A stretch of 64,000 bases of DNA from Patescibacteria group bacterium. Lineage in GTDB: Bacteria; Patescibacteria; Paceibacteria; UBA9973; UBA2103. Shown here piece by piece: positions 50,406 through 59,235 of this stretch (the first letter of the stretch is position 1; each line of letters starts with the position of its first letter). A program made the position numbers and the translations under genes. The notes beneath the pieces are model-generated. The model was given only the letters and a program-made list of their open reading frames with translations, did not search any database and was not told the origin of the DNA. The stretch lies in the NCBI GenBank assembly GCA_004322365.1, contig SCTS01000006.1, positions 215,849 through 279,848 of the forward strand, in the 5' to 3' direction.

Positions 50406-51203
50406 TTACTGGAGCTTGATTTCGAGGGTGACAGGGCAGTGGTCAGAGCCTAAAACTTGTGGGAGGATTTCTGCTTTTTTTACAGAAGAAGTAAGTGCTT
50501 TGCTTACAAAAAAGTAATCAATACGCCAACCAACATTTCGCTCACGAGACTTTGCAAAATGACTCCACCAACTGTAATTGCCATTCCCTTTAGTAAAAAT
50601 TCGGAATGAATCAACAAAGCCTGCTTTTACGACCGCATCTATTCCTTCTCGTTCTTCTTTTGTGAATCCATGTTCACCCTCATTTGCCTTCGGGTTCGCC
50701 AAATCGTCTTCGGTGTGTGCCACATTCAAATCACCGCAGAAAATGACCGGTTTCTTCTTTTCTAACTCTTTCATGTATTGGAGGAATGCTTTATCCCACG
50801 CCACGTGACGGAGCTCTAGACGGCTTAAATCACCCTTTGAGTTTGGCGTGTATACGGTAACTACAAAAAAATCTTCAAATTCAAGCGCTAGCACACGACC
50901 TTCTTTGTTTGTGTCTCCGTATGAATCTTGAAGCTTAAATTTTGAAACAATGTTGCTTGGAAAATCGAGAAGGACACTCTCGGGTTTCACGCGCGTAAAA
51001 ATTGCTGTTCCTGCATAGCCTTTTTTCACCGCTGAGTTCCAATACTCTTCGTAGTCAGGTAAATCGACTTCAGACTGATACTGTTCTGCCTTTGTTTCTT
51101 GTAAACAGAGAATGTCTGGCTTGTATTTCTCTACAAACGGTACAAAAAGATCCTTCCTATGGACTGCCCGAATGCCGTTCACGTTCCACGATATGAGTTT
51201 CAT
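50406..51203 (-). CDS. xth: exodeoxyribonuclease III
   Basis: A 265 aa AP endonuclease/3' exonuclease of the EEP family, acting in base-excision repair. Motifs: WNVNGIRAV, LCLQETKAEQ (catalytic Glu), FCGDLNVAHTEDD (Asp and Asn), GWRIDYFFVSK and the C-terminal GSDHCPVTLEI (catalytic His). It follows the Xer gene by 13 nt on the same strand. Confidence 0.96.
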   Translation of the reverse strand: MKLISWNVNGIRAVHRKDLFVPFVEKYKPDILCLQETKAEQYQSEVDLPDYEEYWNSAVKKGYAGTAIFTRVKPESVLLDFPSNIVSKFKLQDSYGDTNKEGRVLALEFEDFFVVTVYTPNSKGDLSRLELRHVAWDKAFLQYMKELEKKKPVIFCGDLNVAHTEDDLANPKANEGEHGFTKEEREGIDAVVKAGFVDSFRIFTKGNGNYSWWSHFAKSRERNVGWRIDYFFVSKALTSSVKKAEILPQVLGSDHCPVTLEIKLQ

Positions 51204-51216
51204 ACTTCAAAACATG

Positions 51217-52119
51217 TTACTTCACTCTTTTCTTTCCATGAAACGCCTTATGGACATCGAGGAGGTGTTTGTCAGTAACATGGGTGTAAATCTGGGTAGT
51301 GGCAATATTTGCATGACCTAAAAGGGCTTGAACGCTACGCAAATCAGCCCCATTTTCCAAAAGATCAGTTGCAAATGAGTGCCGTATGACATGCGGAGTG
51401 ACTTTTTTTGTAATACCCGCCTTAATGGCGCAACTCTTTATAATGTTCTCTATAGAACGAGGCGTAAGGCGTGAAGGAATTTTTTTTCCTGTACTGTGTC
51501 GAACAAACAAAGCTTCCGCCATATCTTGTCGTGCTTTTAAATATGCAGACACGCTGGTCTTTGCGGTAGGGGAGAGAAATACTACACGCACCTTATCGCC
51601 CTTCCCACGAACAGAAAGTTCGTCACGGGAAAGGTCTAAATCGGTATCAAGGGCACACAATTCGGAAACACGAAGTCCTGTTGAAAAAAACATTTCCATA
51701 ATTGCTCTGTCTCGAAGCTCTTTTAATCCATTACCAACCGGAGCTTTCATTAACCGCTCTAACTCGGTTGCCGTAATGAGGTCGAGCGAACGCTCAGGAA
51801 CCTTTGCAAGTTCAATGTGCTCAGGTGGAAGCGCTTTAATACCTCGTTTGGCTAAAAACTTTAGAAATGCACGGAGTGCAATGAGATAGTAGTTCTGAGT
51901 CTTGCGTTTCATCATGTTGCCATTCGTACCTGGCTGGCGATTGAGCCACAAGCGAAATTCACGAAGTTTTTCTTCACTTACATCAGCAACATCACTCGCT
52001 TTTGAAAATTCGAGGAAGCGAGAAAGGTAGTGGTCGTAATTTTCAACAGTTTTTATGCTCCGACCTTTAGTGATCTCAATATATTCAAGAAATTCTCGTT
52101 TCAGGTTCTGAATATCCAT
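51217..52119 (-). CDS. tyrosine recombinase of the XerC/XerD type
   Basis: A 300 aa site-specific recombinase. The SAM-like N-terminal core-binding domain (1-90) is followed by the catalytic domain: Arg in FFSTGLRVSEL, the HxxR motif in HVIRHSFATDLL, GHANI and the nucleophile in TTQIYTHV. The size and lack of extra domains fit a Xer enzyme that resolves chromosome dimers; many CPR have a single Xer. The ATG at 52119 (MDIQNLKREFLEYIE) is preferred over 52146. Confidence 0.9.
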   Translation of the reverse strand: MDIQNLKREFLEYIEITKGRSIKTVENYDHYLSRFLEFSKASDVADVSEEKLREFRLWLNRQPGTNGNMMKRKTQNYYLIALRAFLKFLAKRGIKALPPEHIELAKVPERSLDLITATELERLMKAPVGNGLKELRDRAIMEMFFSTGLRVSELCALDTDLDLSRDELSVRGKGDKVRVVFLSPTAKTSVSAYLKARQDMAEALFVRHSTGKKIPSRLTPRSIENIIKSCAIKAGITKKVTPHVIRHSFATDLLENGADLRSVQALLGHANIATTQIYTHVTDKHLLDVHKAFHGKKRVK

Positions 52120-52189
52120 ATATAAAGTATATCGTGAACTTCGCACAATATTCTTGCGAAAAGCCTAAGTGCGTGGTATATTGGCGCAC

Positions 52190-52456
52190 ATGCTCACCAA
52201 AACGCAGAAAGCACGGGTTATGAAGACCGTACAGAAACACCAGACTGATACTGGCTCAGCATCTGTTCAAGTTGCCCTTTTAACGAAACAAATCGGTGAA
52301 TTAACTACTCACTTACGCAAGCACCTTAAGGATAAGCACTCTCGCCGAGGCCTTCTTCAAATGGTTGCCGACCGCCGAAGCCACCTCAAATACCTCGAAA
52401 AGTCCGACAAAAAAGAATACAACAAGGTCATCAAGAACTTGGGCTTGAAAAAGTAG
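52190..52456 (+). CDS. rpsO: 30S ribosomal protein S15
   Basis: An 88 aa protein with S15 signatures: TDTGSASVQVALLTKQIGEL, HLKDKHSRRGLLQMVADRR and YLEKSDKKEYNKVIKNLGLKK. It binds the central domain of 16S rRNA. The ATG at 52190 (MLTKTQKARV) is used rather than 52169. pnp, often directly downstream, is 1.2 kb away here behind two other genes. Confidence 0.96.
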   Translation: MLTKTQKARVMKTVQKHQTDTGSASVQVALLTKQIGELTTHLRKHLKDKHSRRGLLQMVADRRSHLKYLEKSDKKEYNKVIKNLGLKK

Positions 52457-52550
52457 TTTGTCCTCACTTATTTAGTGAATTTGTTTTTTGAGTTTGCTAC
52501 TGAAGTAGTATAGTTACTACTTAGGAAAGTAGTTTTCATACTTAATCCAT

Positions 52551-52712
52551 ATGGGAGAAGCAGGAACATTTCGTGAAGGCAGTGGATTACTCAGGAGCCC
52601 TGGCCGTAATGAACGAGCTCAAGAGGCGCGAGACGCCATAACCAGGCTCATCAACGGACCTAGAGATCCTCGTACCAAAGATGGACGACGACGGACCTTG
52701 GGAACAGCCTGA
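52551..52712 (+). CDS. small arginine-rich orphan protein (53 aa)
   Basis: A 53 aa ORF starting MGEAGTFREGSGLLRSPGRN and ending KDGRRRTLGTA, very basic and rich in Gly/Arg. It follows rpsO by 94 nt. Unrecognised; a nucleic-acid-binding role is only a guess. Confidence 0.45.
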   Translation: MGEAGTFREGSGLLRSPGRNERAQEARDAITRLINGPRDPRTKDGRRRTLGTA

Positions 52713-52840
52713 ATCTTTTTTACTCGACAGGAAGTAGTATGAAGAGACGGCTACATCCGTTCTTCTTGTAAACTACTCTGACCCTAGACCGTCTATACTC
52801 AAGAGGTCGATATTTTTAAATTAATTATTTATTTTCATTA

Positions 52841-52875
52841 AGCTAGTTCCTAGAAGCTAGCACCTAAAACCTAAT
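52841..52875. repeat. heptamer array before the NYN gene
   Basis: Five in-register 7-mers: AGCTAGT, TCCTAGA, AGCTAGC, ACCTAAA, ACCTAAT. It ends 4 nt before the ATG. Confidence 0.85.
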
Positions 52876-52879
52876 TTAT

Positions 52880-53503
52880 ATGGCAGCAATTAAACACAAA
52901 GCACAGAGGGTAGGCGTTTTCATAGACACACAAAATCTCTACCACAGTGCAAAAAACTTATACAAAGCACGCGTCAATTTCGCAAATGTTCTTAAAGAAT
53001 CAGTAGCAGGGCGCATTCTCATTCGCGCAGTTGCCTATGTAGTGACAACAGAATCTGGCGAAGAGAAAGCGTTTTTTGACGCACTTACAAAAATCGGTAT
53101 CGAAACTAAAACAAAAGACCTCCAAATTTTCTATGGTGGCGCAAAGAAGGCAGACTGGGATGTTGGTATGGCAGTTGACGCTGTGAAGATGGCTCCTAAA
53201 TTGGACGCCGTTATTCTCGCAACAGGGGATGGCGACTTCGTACCGCTCGTTGAATATCTAAAAAATAGCCACGGTACGCAAGTAGAAGTAATCTCCTTTG
53301 GTAAATCATCTTCGGCACGACTCATAGAGTCAGCAAATGACTTCATAGATATGTCAGAGGAGCCTAAAAAATTCCTCATGCCTCACGGCAAAAACTTCCT
53401 CGATATGGCAGCAGAAGCAATTGGCACTGCTCCAAAACACGAAACATTCGATGATGACGACTCTGCTCCTATGGTAGTTGGGTCAGATACGGATGAGAGA
53501 TAG
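52880..53503 (+). CDS. NYN-domain (LabA/DUF88-like) protein
   Basis: A 207 aa protein with a PIN-like NYN fold, predicted RNA-processing nucleases. Conserved acidic residues: FIDTQNLY, the central GGAKKADWDVGMAVD and VILATGDGDFVPLVEYL, with VEVISF following. A Ser/Asp-rich C-terminal tail of about 40 residues is outside the domain. It precedes pnp, which fits RNA metabolism, but a terminator separates them. Confidence 0.88.
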   Translation: MAAIKHKAQRVGVFIDTQNLYHSAKNLYKARVNFANVLKESVAGRILIRAVAYVVTTESGEEKAFFDALTKIGIETKTKDLQIFYGGAKKADWDVGMAVDAVKMAPKLDAVILATGDGDFVPLVEYLKNSHGTQVEVISFGKSSSARLIESANDFIDMSEEPKKFLMPHGKNFLDMAAEAIGTAPKHETFDDDDSAPMVVGSDTDER

Positions 53504-53507
53504 ACGG

Positions 53508-53542
53508 GAAGCTTTCAGGTTCCAGCTGTCAGCTTCCAGCTT
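53508..53542. repeat. heptamer array after the NYN gene
   Basis: Five in-register units: GAAGCTT, TCAGGTT, CCAGCTG, TCAGCTT, CCAGCTT (reverse orientation), starting 4 nt after the stop. Confidence 0.85.
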
Positions 53543-53565
53543 TTTCTAAAAAGCGAACATCAAAG

Positions 53566-53594
53566 AAAAACGTCTTTCACAAAAGGCGTTTTTT
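53566..53594 (+). terminator. terminator between the NYN gene and pnp
   Basis: AAAAACGTCTT pairs with AAGGCGTTTTT (one G-U) with a short loop and a T-run. A TATACT box overlaps its downstream edge at 53597-53602 and may belong to the pnp promoter. Confidence 0.75.
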
Positions 53595-53611
53595 GCTATA
53601 CTCAACATATT

Positions 53612-53672
53612 AAAAGCGAGGTTCTCAGATAGGCAGGACGGCTCGCCGAACCTGAAATCTGCGAATCTCATA
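53612..53672 (+). promoter_or_regulatory. long hairpin in the pnp leader
   Basis: GAGGTTC/GAACCT and CAGAT/ATCTG arms make an extended imperfect stem between about 53617 and 53666, just before pnp. In enterobacteria pnp is autoregulated through RNase III cutting of a 5' hairpin; an analogous element is inferred. Confidence 0.45.
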
Positions 53673-53684
53673 ACAAAGAGATAC

Positions 53685-55811
53685 ATGCAAAAAAAAGAAT
53701 TCTCGACTGAGATTGGCGGGAAGAAGTTAACCGCTACGTTTACCGACCTTGCGGAGCAAGCGCACGGTAGTGTCATGGTTCGCTATGGCAACACAATAGT
53801 GTTTGCAACGGCAGTCATGAGTAAGAAAGAACGCAATGACATTGATTATTTTCCACTCACTGTTGAGTATGAGGAGAAGTTTTATGCAGCAGGATCTATC
53901 TTAGGTTCGCAATATATCCGCAGAGAAGGCCGACCCTCTGAGGATGCGATTCTTTCTGGACGTGTCATTGACCGCACCGTGCGTCCACTCTTTGATAGCA
54001 ATCTTCGCCAAGAAGTACAGGTAGTTACTACGGTGCTTTCAATTGAAGAAGACGACCCAGATATTCTTGCAGTGAATGCTGCATCAATCGCACTCGCCAT
54101 ATCTCCAACTCCATGGAATGGCCCAGTGTCCGCAGTGCGCATTGGAAGAAAAAAAGGGGCGACTGATTTTATTGTGAACCCTACCTACGCAATGAGAAAT
54201 GCCGATGATGCGGAGCTCGACTTACTCGTGTGCGGTAAAGATGGCGTAGTTACGATGGTTGAAGTTGGGGCGAAGGAAATTGATGAAGATGTACTTACAG
54301 CTGCGCTCGCAAGAGGTGTTGAAGAAATTGAAAAAATACAGAAATTCCAAAAGGAAATAATCACCGCTATAGGCAAGCAGAAAAAAATAGTACCGACACG
54401 TGTCGTCGATCCACAAATTCCTGAATTCTTTAAGGCAGTAGAAGGAGAATTTGGCAAAGCAGTATTCTCAGGAGTCCCTGGTAAAGAGGCGATGGGGGAA
54501 TTGAAAGATAGATTTTTGAAAACCGTTGCTGAGACCGCTCCAGAAATAGTAAAAATGGCTGATTCATATTTTGAAGATCAGGTTGCTGAGGCAATGCGTA
54601 CCCGCGCCATTGATAATAAAGAGCGCGTTGACGGAAGAGCGCTCGATGAACTTCGTCCATTGTTCGCTGAGGCAGGTGGTTTGTCCCCAATACTTCACGG
54701 TTCGGGAATTTTCTATCGAGGAGGAACGCATGTGTTCTCAGCCCTCACCTTGGGCGGACCCGATGATTCACAAGTGGTGGATTCTATCGAAGGCAAGAAA
54801 GTAAAAAAGCACTTCATGCACCACTACAACTTTCCTCCATTTTCAGTTGGAGAAACCGGACGCATGGGTGGTATGAATCGTCGCATGATTGGTCACGGCG
54901 CACTTGCAGAAAAAGCACTCTCAGCTGCTATTCCATCAAGAGAAATCTTCCCCTACACAATTCGTTTAGTGTCTGAAGCGCTCGCATCAAATGGTTCCAC
55001 ATCCATGGCTTCTGTGTGCGCATCAACGCTTGCACTCATGGACGGAGGCGTACCAATGACATCTCCAGTAGCTGGTATTGCTATGGGTGTCATGTATGAC
55101 AGCCCAACTCGTTACGCAATAATGACTGACATCCAAGGACCTGAAGACCATCACGGCGACATGGACTTTAAAGTAGCAGGCACAAAAAACGGAGTAACTG
55201 CAATTCAGCTCGATGTAAAAGTTGAAGGTGTGCCAGTAGCAGTATTGGCAGAAGGACTTATTGCGGCAAAAAAGGCGCGCCTGAGTATTCTTGAAGTTAT
55301 GGCTGGCGCTATTGCAGAACCACGCAAAGATATTTCACCACGTGCACCAAAAATAGTTTCCATCTCGATTCCTGTCGACATGATTGGTATGGTCATCGGC
55401 CCACAAGGAAAAAATATCAGAAAAATCGAAGAGGAAACTGGCGTCGCCTCAGTGACGATAGAAGATGACGGTACGGTATTTCTTACAGGGCTCGCTGATG
55501 CACCAGAGAAAGCTGCTCAAATAATTCGTGACATGACGCGAGTATTCAAGGCGGGTGACATTATTGAAGGACCAGTTACTCGTCTCATGAACTTCGGCGC
55601 ATTCATCAAACTCAGTGCTAAAGCTGAGGGGTTGGTGCATATTTCTGAAGTTGCGCCATTTAGAATAGCGACAGTAGACGAAGCATTTAAAGTCGGAGAC
55701 ATTGTAAAAGTAGTAGTAAAAGAAGTAGACGATCAAGGACGCGTGAATCTCTCAATAAAAATGATTGATCCGGAATTTGCGACACGCAAAGGATTGAAGC
55801 CAGCTGCATAG
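53685..55811 (+). CDS. pnp: polyribonucleotide nucleotidyltransferase (PNPase)
   Basis: A 708 aa phosphorolytic 3'-5' exoribonuclease. Two RNase PH domains (about 10-140 and 310-530) carry RRREGRPSEDAILSGRVIDRT-like contacts (here IRREGRPSEDAILSGRVIDR) and the catalytic segment with DIQGPEDHHGDMDFKVAGT; a KH domain (about 565-620, IGPQGKNIRKIEEETG) and an S1 domain (about 625-695) follow. Full length. Works with RNase Y in mRNA decay. Confidence 0.97.
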   Translation: MQKKEFSTEIGGKKLTATFTDLAEQAHGSVMVRYGNTIVFATAVMSKKERNDIDYFPLTVEYEEKFYAAGSILGSQYIRREGRPSEDAILSGRVIDRTVRPLFDSNLRQEVQVVTTVLSIEEDDPDILAVNAASIALAISPTPWNGPVSAVRIGRKKGATDFIVNPTYAMRNADDAELDLLVCGKDGVVTMVEVGAKEIDEDVLTAALARGVEEIEKIQKFQKEIITAIGKQKKIVPTRVVDPQIPEFFKAVEGEFGKAVFSGVPGKEAMGELKDRFLKTVAETAPEIVKMADSYFEDQVAEAMRTRAIDNKERVDGRALDELRPLFAEAGGLSPILHGSGIFYRGGTHVFSALTLGGPDDSQVVDSIEGKKVKKHFMHHYNFPPFSVGETGRMGGMNRRMIGHGALAEKALSAAIPSREIFPYTIRLVSEALASNGSTSMASVCASTLALMDGGVPMTSPVAGIAMGVMYDSPTRYAIMTDIQGPEDHHGDMDFKVAGTKNGVTAIQLDVKVEGVPVAVLAEGLIAAKKARLSILEVMAGAIAEPRKDISPRAPKIVSISIPVDMIGMVIGPQGKNIRKIEEETGVASVTIEDDGTVFLTGLADAPEKAAQIIRDMTRVFKAGDIIEGPVTRLMNFGAFIKLSAKAEGLVHISEVAPFRIATVDEAFKVGDIVKVVVKEVDDQGRVNLSIKMIDPEFATRKGLKPAA

Positions 55812-55845
55812 GACACAAGAAGGGAAGGGTTAGGTGGGGGTTACA

Positions 55846-57138
55846 ATGATAGACGAAATGGAAATAGACGAGGAGAACAAAAAAGCACTTGTCGACAACA
55901 CTCTTCCATCTAAAGACGAGCTTCTATTGGTTGCGCCGACACAGGAACCTCACTCCGTAATGGTAGTGAATACCCCGACACAACCTATCACTCCACCTAA
56001 ACCACTCCCTGTCATTGAAAAAAATGTAGAGAAGCCGATAATGCAGGCGCCTCCATTGCCGAAATTTAAAACAGTAGAAGCATTAGCAAAAGCGGTAAGT
56101 TCTTTGTATACAGGCAATGCGGTAGTTGAAGCAACGAAGAAAATTTTTCCTGTTGCAAAAGTTGAAAAGGAAGTCGAGAAGTCACCTTTGCAATCTACAG
56201 CTGCCGCAAATCCTTTTGAAAGAAGCGCCCGTGAGATAGGTCTCGAGGAAGAGCCGGTGAGGGAGAAAAACCCACCACCAGAAATTAACGCAATAAAAAA
56301 ATCCGCTGAGACCGATACCGGGCTTCCTCGTGTGCGTACCTATGCAAACGACATCAGCACTGAAATCAGGAAACGAAACACCACACTCACTTCAATTGTG
56401 GGAGCAGAACAACAGCGAACAATAACCGAGGGCCCATACGAAGATACTGCGGCAATAACCAAACGCGCTAACCGCATGCGAATGTTTTTAATGGGATCAG
56501 TTTTTCTTATCGCCATTGGAATACTGAGCCTCGGCGCAGCGTTCGTTTTTAATAAACAAACAAACATAACCGCATCGGAGCGGTTACTCATACCTGCAAA
56601 TCATTCAAGAGCGGTAGAATACTCACCTGAGGAAGCTCTACCTATCACGCTTGGAAAAATAAAAAACTCTGCAACGCTCAACCTTGGGGAAGTGGAGGCA
56701 TTTGTTATCACTAAAAACGGCATTCCACTTACCACCACCGACATCCTCGGTCTTTTTGGTGCACCAAATGAACTAGTGCGGAATGCACGGAGCGTCATGG
56801 TTGGTGTACATGCATTTGATCGCAACCAGCCATTTATTTTAATCACGGTGTCTGCATACGACCATGCATTCGATGCAATGCTTTCATGGGAAACTCGTAT
56901 GAATGAAGGGTTGGGGAATTTCTTCAGGCCGTCATCGCTTGCTCCCGCAAGCATCGCATCTACTCCTCCTGCGCTCATATTCACTGACCGTACTATTAAA
57001 AATACTGACGTCCGAGAAAGTCAGTTGGAGTGGCACATTATGTATGCCTTCCTTCGCCCCGATCTCATTCTCATCACCACAAACGAAAGCACGCTTCGTG
57101 AGGTAATAACTCGACTTTCACTGCAAAGCAGTAAATAG
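55846..57138 (+). CDS. single-pass membrane protein of unknown function (430 aa)
   Basis: A 430 aa protein with a Pro/Glu/Lys-rich cytoplasmic N-terminus (1-200), one membrane helix (FLMGSVFLIAIGILSLGAAF, about 213-234) and an outer domain (240-430) rich in beta structure with GEVEAFVITKNGIPLTTTDI. No domain is recognised. The ATG at 55846 (MIDEMEIDEENKK) has GGTGGGGG 8 nt upstream; a GTG at 55834 is less likely. It follows pnp by 34 nt. Confidence 0.65.
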   Translation: MIDEMEIDEENKKALVDNTLPSKDELLLVAPTQEPHSVMVVNTPTQPITPPKPLPVIEKNVEKPIMQAPPLPKFKTVEALAKAVSSLYTGNAVVEATKKIFPVAKVEKEVEKSPLQSTAAANPFERSAREIGLEEEPVREKNPPPEINAIKKSAETDTGLPRVRTYANDISTEIRKRNTTLTSIVGAEQQRTITEGPYEDTAAITKRANRMRMFLMGSVFLIAIGILSLGAAFVFNKQTNITASERLLIPANHSRAVEYSPEEALPITLGKIKNSATLNLGEVEAFVITKNGIPLTTTDILGLFGAPNELVRNARSVMVGVHAFDRNQPFILITVSAYDHAFDAMLSWETRMNEGLGNFFRPSSLAPASIASTPPALIFTDRTIKNTDVRESQLEWHIMYAFLRPDLILITTNESTLREVITRLSLQSSK

Positions 57139-57180
57139 AAAGGTTCAAGGGGCTAGGCTTTAGCTTCTGGGGAGAGGTTT

Positions 57181-57215
57181 GAAGCTGACAGCTGGAACCT
57201 GACACCTATGACCTG
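57181..57215. repeat. heptamer array before the DksA-like gene
   Basis: Five in-register units: GAAGCTG, ACAGCTG, GAACCTG, ACACCTA, TGACCTG. It ends 19 nt before the ATG at 57235. Confidence 0.85.
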
Positions 57216-57234
57216 TCTATGTTAGGATACCCGA

Positions 57235-57609
57235 ATGCTCACACAAAATGACCTCGTAAAATTTAAGAAATTACTTGAAGAGGAGAAGGTACTCCTTGAA
57301 ACTGAGCTTTCTGAGCTTGGAAGTAGAAACCCTTCAAACGCATCGGATTGGGTACCATCAAAGCCTGCAGGAGATGAGTTTGGCGCCGACCGAAACGACA
57401 ACGCCGATATCATTGAAGATATGCAGGACAACAATGCTGCTCTCAATGAACTTGAAGGTAGATTGAATCAAGTGGTAAGTGCACTTTTAAAAATCACCGA
57501 GGGTACTTATGGTACGTGTGAAATTTCTGGTGAAGCGATTGAAATGGACCGTCTCGAAGCAAACCCAGCCTCTCCTACCTGCAAAAAGCACATGCGAGAA
57601 GTTATATAA
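57235..57609 (+). CDS. DksA/TraR-like protein with altered zinc finger
   Basis: A 124 aa protein with the N-terminal coiled-coil hairpin (1-90, including the NDNADIIEDMQDNNAALNEL tip region) and the C-terminal finger of the DksA/TraR family, which binds in the RNA polymerase secondary channel. The usual CxxC-x17-CxxC finger reads GTCEISGEAIEMDRL then SPTCKKH, so the second Cys is Ser and the fourth is His. Zinc binding may be lost or use another ligand set. Terminator at 57627. Confidence 0.85.
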   Translation: MLTQNDLVKFKKLLEEEKVLLETELSELGSRNPSNASDWVPSKPAGDEFGADRNDNADIIEDMQDNNAALNELEGRLNQVVSALLKITEGTYGTCEISGEAIEMDRLEANPASPTCKKHMREVI

Positions 57610-57626
57610 AAATTCTATTCCGATTT

Positions 57627-57656
57627 AAAAAACACCTCCCTAAAGAGGTGTTTTTT
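57627..57656 (+). terminator. terminator after the DksA-like gene
   Basis: AAAAAACACCTC with complement GAGGTGTTTTTT around a 6-nt loop. Confidence 0.9.
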
Positions 57657-57703
57657 TATAAATTAACATCAATCGATACAGAATGCCTGCTATCATGCGC
57701 ACT

Positions 57704-59206
57704 ATGTTTGCGCGCGTGTATAGCGTTCAGCCCGGATTTCCTCACTCTGAAATTGTTACCGTGGAAGCTGATGTCACTGAAAAAACACTGTACGCATTTT
57801 CAGTTGTTGGTCTCGCTGATAAAGCTGTTGAGGAGGCGCGTGACCGTCTCTCCGCTGCAATAAAACATTCTGGTTTTAAATCACCGAAGACATTCAATCA
57901 CAAAATAGTTATCTCACTTGCCCCCGCCGGACTTAAAAAGGAAGGGGCGGTCTTTGATTTACCAATGGCACTTTCATATCTCTTGTCTGCCGAAGAAATT
58001 TCATTCGACCCTACAAAAACCGCATTCCTAGGAGAATTAGCACTCGACGGAACACTTCGAGAGGTTCGGGGAATCTTACCAGCAACCCTCACTGCAAAGG
58101 CAAAAGGTTTTACTACAATATTTGTCCCTGAAAAAAACGCACGCGAAGCTGCTCTCGTTCAAGGCATTAAGGTCTTCGGAGCAACATCGCTTCGGGAAGT
58201 TATTGACCATGTAACGGGGAACAAAGAATTAGTGGAGACTGCACATCATGCAGGAGAAAGCCTAGACAGTGAACTTCCTCACGTCGACATTGCTGACATA
58301 AAAGGACAAGAAACTGCAAAGCGCGGCCTCGAAATTGCGGCAGCGGGTAGACACAACATTGCCTTTGTAGGACCGCCTGGCACAGGAAAAACAATGCTCA
58401 CTCATGCACTTGCAGGAATACTCCCACCATTATCTTTTGAAGAAGCCGTGGAAGTAACAGCAATCCATTCAGTTGCAGGCACTCTTACAGAAACACTTAT
58501 ACGCTTTGCTCCTATCCGGGCACCGCACCACACCTCATCGTATGTTGCGCTCGTGGGCGGAGGTAACGCACTTCGTCCAGGAGAAATAACACTCGCACAT
58601 CGTGGTGTTCTTTTCCTTGATGAATTTCCTGAATTTGATAGGCGAACACTTGAGGCACTCCGGGAACCTTTGGAAAATCGCGCAGTAACAATATCTAGAG
58701 CCATCGGTTCAACAACATTTCCAGCAAACATCATGTTAGTGGCGGCAATGAACCCGCCCGAAAATAATGCCGACCCGCGAGAGATGGCGCGTTTTCAAAA
58801 AAAGCTTTCTGGTGCCATTATTGATCGCATTGATGTGTGGATTGATGTCCCTCATGTACCCCATGAAAAACTTGGGAGTAAAAACGAATCTGAAAAATCA
58901 TTTACGGTACGGAAGCGTATTATGGGTGCCAGAGAAAAACAAATCGCACGGTCTAAAAAATTAAAACTGAGCACTCATACAAACAGTGAGCTCCCCTCAA
59001 AAGTTCTTGACGAACGAGCCGGTATTTCTGTTGACGCACAAAATACCCTCACTGGTGCTGCAAAAAATCTCAAACTTTCGCCTCGCTCATACCACCGTGT
59101 GCTTCGACTGGCACGCACCATTGCTGACCTTGGAAATTCTGAACTCGTTGGCTCGGAGCATGTGCTTGAAGCACTCCAGTACCGTCCACGCATTTTACGT
59201 GCGTAG
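57704..59206 (+). CDS. comM: ComM/YifB-family magnesium-chelatase-like AAA+ ATPase
   Basis: A 500 aa protein: N-terminal Lon-protease-like fold (FARVYSVQPGFPHSEIVTVE, 1-165), AAA+ module with Walker A GPPGTGKTM, Walker B VLFLDEFPEF, and a C-terminal Mg-chelatase domain (LSPRSYHRVLRLARTIADL). ComM is a hexameric helicase for branch migration in natural transformation. With comEC parts, recJ and the pilus genes it supports DNA uptake in this organism. The ATG at 57704 (MFARVYSV) is preferred to 57683. Confidence 0.93.
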   Translation: MFARVYSVQPGFPHSEIVTVEADVTEKTLYAFSVVGLADKAVEEARDRLSAAIKHSGFKSPKTFNHKIVISLAPAGLKKEGAVFDLPMALSYLLSAEEISFDPTKTAFLGELALDGTLREVRGILPATLTAKAKGFTTIFVPEKNAREAALVQGIKVFGATSLREVIDHVTGNKELVETAHHAGESLDSELPHVDIADIKGQETAKRGLEIAAAGRHNIAFVGPPGTGKTMLTHALAGILPPLSFEEAVEVTAIHSVAGTLTETLIRFAPIRAPHHTSSYVALVGGGNALRPGEITLAHRGVLFLDEFPEFDRRTLEALREPLENRAVTISRAIGSTTFPANIMLVAAMNPPENNADPREMARFQKKLSGAIIDRIDVWIDVPHVPHEKLGSKNESEKSFTVRKRIMGAREKQIARSKKLKLSTHTNSELPSKVLDERAGISVDAQNTLTGAAKNLKLSPRSYHRVLRLARTIADLGNSELVGSEHVLEALQYRPRILRA

Positions 59207-59235
59207 ACGATAGCAAACAAGGTTACAATACAGGC

